A DNA stretch of 64,000 nucleotides from Jiella flava (lineage in GTDB: Bacteria; Pseudomonadota; Alphaproteobacteria; Rhizobiales; Rhizobiaceae): NCBI RefSeq assembly GCF_017349315.1, contig NZ_JAFMPP010000012.1, positions 1-64,000 on the forward strand, in the 5' to 3' direction. The notes beneath the pieces are model-generated. The model made no database searches and was not told the DNA's origin. It saw only the letters and a list, made by a program, of their open reading frames with translations. Positions within the stretch are counted from its first letter, which is position 1; each line of letters begins with the position of its first letter. The position numbers and the translations under genes were made by a program. Below are positions 60,124-64,000 of the stretch, one piece after another.

Positions 60124-61242
60124 ATGACACATCCCGCAGGCCGCGGCACCGCCACAGATGGACCGACGATCCTCGGGATCGAGACGAGCTGCGACGAGAC
60201 CGCGGCGGCCGTGGTGCGGCGCGGCGTCGACGGGCGCGCGATCATCCTGTCGAATGTCGTCCTGTCGCAGATCGCCGAGCACCAGGCTTTTGGCGGCGTT
60301 GTGCCGGAGATCGCGGCCCGAGCCCATGTCGAGGCGCTCGACGGCATCATCCGCGCCGCGCTCGACGATGCCGATCTTGGCCTTGGCGCCGTCGACGCCA
60401 TCGCCGCGACCATCGGCCCCGGGCTCGTCGGCGGGCTGCTCGTCGGCGCCATGACCGGCAAGGTGATCGCCGCGGCCAGGGGATTGCCCTTCATCGGCGT
60501 CAACCATCTCGAAGGCCACGCGCTGTCGCCGCGCCTCTCCGACGGCCTTGCCTATCCTTATCTTCTGCTGCTCGTCTCCGGCGGTCACAGCCAGATCCTG
60601 CTCGTCTCCGGGCTCGGCGACTACGAGCGCTGGGGCTCGACCATCGACGACGCCCTCGGTGAAGCCTTCGACAAGACCGCCAAGCTGCTGTCGCTGCCGC
60701 ATCCCGGCGGCCCCAATGTCGAAGCAATGGCGGCCAAGGGCGACGCGACGCGCTTCGCGCTGCCCCGCCCGATGAAGGGCGAAGCGCGGCTCGACTTTTC
60801 TTTTTCCGGCCTCAAGACGGCACTGCGGCTTGTCGCTGAAGCCCATGCGCCGCTCGTCGATCAGGATGTCGCGGATTTGTGTGCGAGCTTCCAGCGCGCC
60901 GCCGCCGAAACCGTCGCCGACCGCATCCGCCGGGCGCTGGCCCGTTTTCGCGAGCGCTTTCCCGAAATCGCTCAGCCGGTGCTCGGCGTTGCCGGCGGGG
61001 TCGGCGCCAATGCCGACATCCGGGCGGCGCTCAAGGCCGAATGCGAGAGCGCCGGCGCGCGCCTCGTCGCGCCGCCCGCGGCGCTCTGCGCCGACAATGG
61101 CGCGATGATCGCCTATGCCGGGCTCGAACGCGTCGAGGCCGGGCGGACCGATCCGCTCGACGTCGCGGTGCGCTCGCGTTGGCCGCTCGACGAAAAATCC
61201 GCGCCGCTGGTCGGCCACGGGCGCCGGGGAGCCAAAGCATGA
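60124..61242 (+). CDS. tsaD: tRNA N6-adenosine threonylcarbamoyltransferase
   Basis: Transfers the threonylcarbamoyl group to A37 of ANN-decoding tRNAs, with TsaB and TsaE. 372 residues of the ASKHA fold. [16 protein letters not shown] is at the N-terminus, the metal motif is in [25 protein letters not shown] and [13 protein letters not shown] follow, and [15 protein letters not shown] is near the end. The stop overlaps the gpsA start (ATGA), so the two are coupled. Confidence 0.97.
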   Translation: MTHPAGRGTATDGPTILGIETSCDETAAAVVRRGVDGRAIILSNVVLSQIAEHQAFGGVVPEIAARAHVEALDGIIRAALDDADLGLGAVDAIAATIGPGLVGGLLVGAMTGKVIAAARGLPFIGVNHLEGHALSPRLSDGLAYPYLLLLVSGGHSQILLVSGLGDYERWGSTIDDALGEAFDKTAKLLSLPHPGGPNVEAMAAKGDATRFALPRPMKGEARLDFSFSGLKTALRLVAEAHAPLVDQDVADLCASFQRAAAETVADRIRRALARFRERFPEIAQPVLGVAGGVGANADIRAALKAECESAGARLVAPPAALCADNGAMIAYAGLERVEAGRTDPLDVAVRSRWPLDEKSAPLVGHGRRGAKA

Positions 61243-62219
61243 CGACGATCGCAGTCGTCGGCGCCGGCGCCTGGGGCACGGCGCTGGCTTCGCTCTATGC
61301 GCGCGGTGGCGCCAAGATCAGTTTGCTCGGCCGGGATCCGGCGATCGCCGCCGCGATCAATACGGCCCATGAGAACCCGCGCTATTTGCCGGGGATCGAC
61401 TTGCCGCCGTCGCTGCGGGCAACCATCGATCCCGCCGAGGCCCTGACCGGTTGCGATCTCGTGCTCTTGGTGGTGCCGGCTCAGACCATCGCGGCGACGG
61501 CCGCAGCGCTCGCCCCGCATCTGCCGGCGGATGCGGTTCCGGTTCTGTGCGCCAAGGGAATCGAGCGCGAGACCGGCCGTTTCATGTCCGAGCTGGTCGC
61601 GGCCGCGTTGCCCGGCCGGCCGATCGGCGTTCTATCCGGCCCGAGCTTTGCCAGCGACCTCGCCCGCGGCCTGCCCACGGCGGTGACGGTTGCGGCCGCG
61701 AGCGAGACGCTGGCCGATAGCCTCGCCCGTGCCCTGTCGACCGAGACCTTTCGCTGCTACGCCAGCAGCGATTTGCGCGGAGTCGAGGCCGGCGGCGCTT
61801 TGAAGAACGTTCTCGCGCTTGCCGCCGGCATCGTCGTCGGCCGCGGGCTCGGCGCTTCGGCCCAGGCGGCGCTCGTCACCCGTGGCTTCGTCGAACTGCG
61901 CCGTCTCGGCGAAGCGCTTGGCGGCCGGCCGGAAACGCTGATGGGGCTCTCCGGCCTCGGCGATCTGGTGCTCACCTGCTCCTCGCCGCAGTCCCGAAAC
62001 TTCTCCTATGGCGCTGCGCTCGGGCGCGGCGACGATCTGGCCCGCCTCAAACTCGCCGAGGGTGTCTTCACCGCCGCCATTGCCGCGCGCCTTGCCAGGG
62101 ACAGCGGCACCGAGGCGCCGATCATCGCGACCGTCGCTGAGGTTCTGTCCCGCAATCTAACCATCGACGAGGCAGTGCAGCAGCTGCTCGCCCGACCGTT
62201 GAAACGCGAAGTCGGTTGA
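61239..62219 (+). CDS. gpsA: Glycerol-3-phosphate dehydrogenase [NAD(P)+]
   Basis: Reduces dihydroxyacetone phosphate to sn-glycerol-3-phosphate for phospholipid synthesis. 326 residues. The Rossmann motif [16 protein letters not shown] starts at residue 6; [19 protein letters not shown], the catalytic Lys in [13 protein letters not shown], and [20 protein letters not shown] are diagnostic. The ATG at 61239 overlaps the tsaD stop by 4 bases; the longer open frame upstream is just tsaD in another frame. Confidence 0.97.
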   Translation: MTTIAVVGAGAWGTALASLYARGGAKISLLGRDPAIAAAINTAHENPRYLPGIDLPPSLRATIDPAEALTGCDLVLLVVPAQTIAATAAALAPHLPADAVPVLCAKGIERETGRFMSELVAAALPGRPIGVLSGPSFASDLARGLPTAVTVAAASETLADSLARALSTETFRCYASSDLRGVEAGGALKNVLALAAGIVVGRGLGASAQAALVTRGFVELRRLGEALGGRPETLMGLSGLGDLVLTCSSPQSRNFSYGAALGRGDDLARLKLAEGVFTAAIAARLARDSGTEAPIIATVAEVLSRNLTIDEAVQQLLARPLKREVG

Positions 62220-62327
62220 AAGCGCGGCAATCCCGAGATAGCTCGTAAGGTGATTTTTCGCTCGCCGGCATCGGTCGCTTTTCGCGGCGCCCACCCGCCT
62301 GCCGGCCCATTTCCGGGAACCTCTCTC

Positions 62328-62618
62328 ATGCTCTTTGCCATTCTTTGCACCGACAAGCCGGGGCATCTGCAACTGCGGATGGACACCCGTCCGACGCATC
62401 TCGCCTTTCTGACCGGCCTTGGCGATGCGCTGAAATTTGCCGGCCCGTTCCTCGGCGACGACGAGAAGCCGAACGGCAGCCTGGTGGTGATCGACGCCGA
62501 AACGCTCGACGCCGCCAAGGCCACCGCCGCCGAAGATCCCTATGCCAAGGCCGGTCTGTTCGAGAGCGTCGACGTCAAGCGCTGGACCTGGGCGATCAAG
62601 AATCCGGACGCCGCCTGA
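62328..62618 (+). CDS. YciI-family protein
   Basis: 96 residues with the dimeric ferredoxin-like YciI fold: FAILCTDKPGHLQLRMDTRPTH at the start and AEDPYAKAGLFESVDVKRW at the end, with the conserved His and Asp. The function is unknown. It commonly follows gpsA in alphaproteobacteria. The start at 62328 is chosen by homology; 26 in-frame upstream codons look non-coding. Confidence 0.9.
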   Translation: MLFAILCTDKPGHLQLRMDTRPTHLAFLTGLGDALKFAGPFLGDDEKPNGSLVVIDAETLDAAKATAAEDPYAKAGLFESVDVKRWTWAIKNPDAA

Positions 62619-62619
62619 C

Positions 62620-63057
62620 ATGCGCTACTGGCTCTACAAATCCGAACCCATCACGTGGTCCTGGGAGCAGCAGAAGGACAAGGGCGAGGCGGGCGAGGAG
62701 TGGACGGGCGTCCGCAACTACCAGGCCCGGAACTTCATGCGGGAGATGGCGATCGGCGATCGCGGCTTCTTCTACCATTCCAACGACGGCAAGGCGGTGG
62801 TCGGCATCGTCGAGGTGGTGAAGGCAGCCCATCCCGATTCCAGCACCGACGACCCGAAATGGGAGTGCGTCGACATCAAGGCGGTGATGGACGTGCCAAC
62901 GCCGGTGACGCTCGATCAAGTCAAGGCCGAGCCGAAACTTTCCGAAATGGTGCTGGTCAACAATTCCCGTCTCTCGGTCCAGCCGGTCAAAGAGGACGAG
63001 TTTCGCCTGATCTGCGAGATGGGCGGCCTCGACCCGAAAGCGGCGATGAAGGGCTGA
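62620..63057 (+). CDS. EVE-domain protein
   Basis: 145 residues. WLYKSEPITWSWEQQKDKG, TGVRNYQARNFMREMAIGD, GFFYHSN, and VKEDEFRLICEMGG are the standard EVE (PUA-like) strings. EVE domains are thought to bind modified bases in RNA or DNA. Its ATG lies 1 base after the YciI stop, so gpsA-yciI-EVE form a compact run. Confidence 0.93.
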   Translation: MRYWLYKSEPITWSWEQQKDKGEAGEEWTGVRNYQARNFMREMAIGDRGFFYHSNDGKAVVGIVEVVKAAHPDSSTDDPKWECVDIKAVMDVPTPVTLDQVKAEPKLSEMVLVNNSRLSVQPVKEDEFRLICEMGGLDPKAAMKG

Positions 63058-63161
63058 GCCGCAGGCCGATGCGGTGCGGCGATTGGGTCGCATCGCTTCG
63101 GGGAACGACTCGGGCAAAAAGAACTTTTCCGGAACAAGCCCCTCATATCCGGAGATGCCCG

Positions 63162-63389
63162 ATGACCAAATTCTCCCCGAAGACCGACGAGACGTCCAAC
63201 ACCCAGAAGGATCCGTCCGACTGGACCACTGGCGGTGAGCCGATGACCGGCGCCCAGGCCTCCTATCTGAAGACACTGTGCGAGGAGACCGGCCATCCCT
63301 TCGACGAGAGCCTGACCAAGGCCGACGCGTCGAAGCTGATCGAGCTGTTGCAGGACGAGAGCGAACGGGTGAGCGGCGGCGAGACCTGA
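63162..63389 (+). CDS. DUF3072 protein
   Basis: 75 residues, acidic. DPSDWTTGGEPMTGAQASYL and LCEETGHPFDESLTKADASKL match the DUF3072 pattern, a short domain of unknown function whose second half resembles a SAP-like helix pair. The ATG at 63162 has GGAG 7 bases upstream. It is convergent with rpe. Confidence 0.88.
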   Translation: MTKFSPKTDETSNTQKDPSDWTTGGEPMTGAQASYLKTLCEETGHPFDESLTKADASKLIELLQDESERVSGGET

Positions 63390-63421
63390 GCCGCCGTTCG
63401 GATGACGGGAACGCCGCCGCG

Positions 63422-64000
63422 TCAGGCGGCGTCGGCCAGCGCCCCCGCCGCCGCATCGCGGATCGCCGCCATATTCGCTTCGTAGTGAGCCGGCGTTCCG
63501 CCCTTGAACACCGCGGAGCCGGCGACGAGCGCGTTGGCGCCGGCCGCAACCACTTTCGGCGCGGTTTTCGGCGAGATGCCGCCATCCACCTCGATGTCGA
63601 TCGGCCGATCGCCGATCATCGCTTTCACCCGGGCGATCTTGTCGCAGACGGCGGGGATGAATGCCTGGCCGCCAAAGCCTGGATTGACCGTCATCAACAG
63701 GACGAGGTCGAGCCGGTCGAGGACGTATTCGATCACCTGTTCCGGGGTCGACGGATTCAGCGAGACGCCGGCTTTCTTGCCCAGCGCCTTGATCGCCTGC
63801 AGCGAGCGATCGAGGTGCTTGGTCGCTTCGGCATGGACCGTGATGATGTCGCAGCCGGCCTCGGCGAAGGCTTCGAGATAGGGATCGCACGGCTCGATCA
63901 TCAAATGGCAGTCGAAGATCTTGGCCGAGGCGCCCCGGATCGCTTTGACGATCGGGGGGCCGAAGGTGATGTTCGGCACGAAATGCCCGTCCATGACGTC
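63422..64000 (-). CDS. rpe: Ribulose-phosphate 3-epimerase (N-terminus outside the window)
   Basis: Interconverts ribulose-5-phosphate and xylulose-5-phosphate in the pentose phosphate or Calvin cycle. The visible 192 codons begin [16 protein letters not shown] and include [29 protein letters not shown] and [11 protein letters not shown], all of the conserved metal and phosphate-binding elements except the first strand. The frame is open at the right edge, so about 25-30 residues are missing. Confidence 0.96.
   Translation of the reverse strand, partial: DVMDGHFVPNITFGPPIVKAIRGASAKIFDCHLMIEPCDPYLEAFAEAGCDIITVHAEATKHLDRSLQAIKALGKKAGVSLNPSTPEQVIEYVLDRLDLVLLMTVNPGFGGQAFIPAVCDKIARVKAMIGDRPIDIEVDGGISPKTAPKVVAAGANALVAGSAVFKGGTPAHYEANMAAIRDAAAGALADAA

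Overview
This 64 kb window is chromosomal DNA of an alphaproteobacterium, most likely of the order Hyphomicrobiales (Rhizobiales). The reasons are high GC, an Omp10-type lipoprotein, homospermidine synthase, an ArsR/methyltransferase fusion regulator in front of metF, a hemC-hemD-mitofilin-hemY cluster, and abundant palindromic intergenic repeats. I do not commit to a genus. No rRNA, tRNA, CRISPR array or phage module was seen. The only mobile element is the cut-off end of an IS630-type transposase at the left edge.

Layout, left to right. 0-10 kb: IS630 remnant, formate-THF ligase, bifunctional PutA, a periplasmic thioredoxin-fold protein and class I FBP aldolase (all minus strand), then homospermidine synthase and an Omp10-like lipoprotein (plus). 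10-16 kb: ferrochelatase, a slipin/NfeD pair, and a translationally coupled ureide operon (PuuE-UraD fusion, allantoicase, ureidoglycolate lyase) that takes OHCU through allantoin and allantoate to glyoxylate and urea. 16-28 kb: a glycogen cluster pgi-glgP-glgC-glgA-pgm-glgX with no branching-enzyme gene. 28-39 kb: AEC transporter, GluQ-RS, AlkA glycosylase, HNH nuclease, a P450 coupled to a membrane alpha/beta-hydrolase, a CPA2 antiporter, DUF4112, a type III PLP decarboxylase and an amidase. 39-43 kb: repeat-rich gap, SahR-like regulator with metF, TrmO-like and DUF2293 proteins. 43-53 kb: M20 hydrolase, Tat-exported glucan protein OpgG/D, FAD oxidoreductase, CobW GTPase, TusA, DUF924, a CelD-like acetyltransferase and AroQ. 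53-64 kb: a minus-strand heme operon (hemC, hemD, Mic60/mitofilin, hemY, TerB, GATase), then tsaD-gpsA, small EVE/YciI/DUF3072 genes and the end of rpe.

The most interesting features are not protein genes. Two intergenic minus-strand elements (about 2423-2530 and 43060-43145) share one design: two stem-loops that each display a CCUCC-type anti-Shine-Dalgarno sequence in the loop, the second followed by a U-rich stretch. They resemble the alpha-proteobacterial 'cuckoo'/alpha-r14 sRNAs. There are also nine full or partial copies of a bipartite palindromic repeat (R1), one of which supplies the last codons and stop of the ureidoglycolate lyase gene. A second two-hairpin repeat (R2) occurs twice with a single mismatch over about 106 bp. 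A 28-codon membrane-peptide ORF with a strong ribosome binding site sits beside the R1/R2 cluster. All function calls come from reading the sequence; no database search was run.
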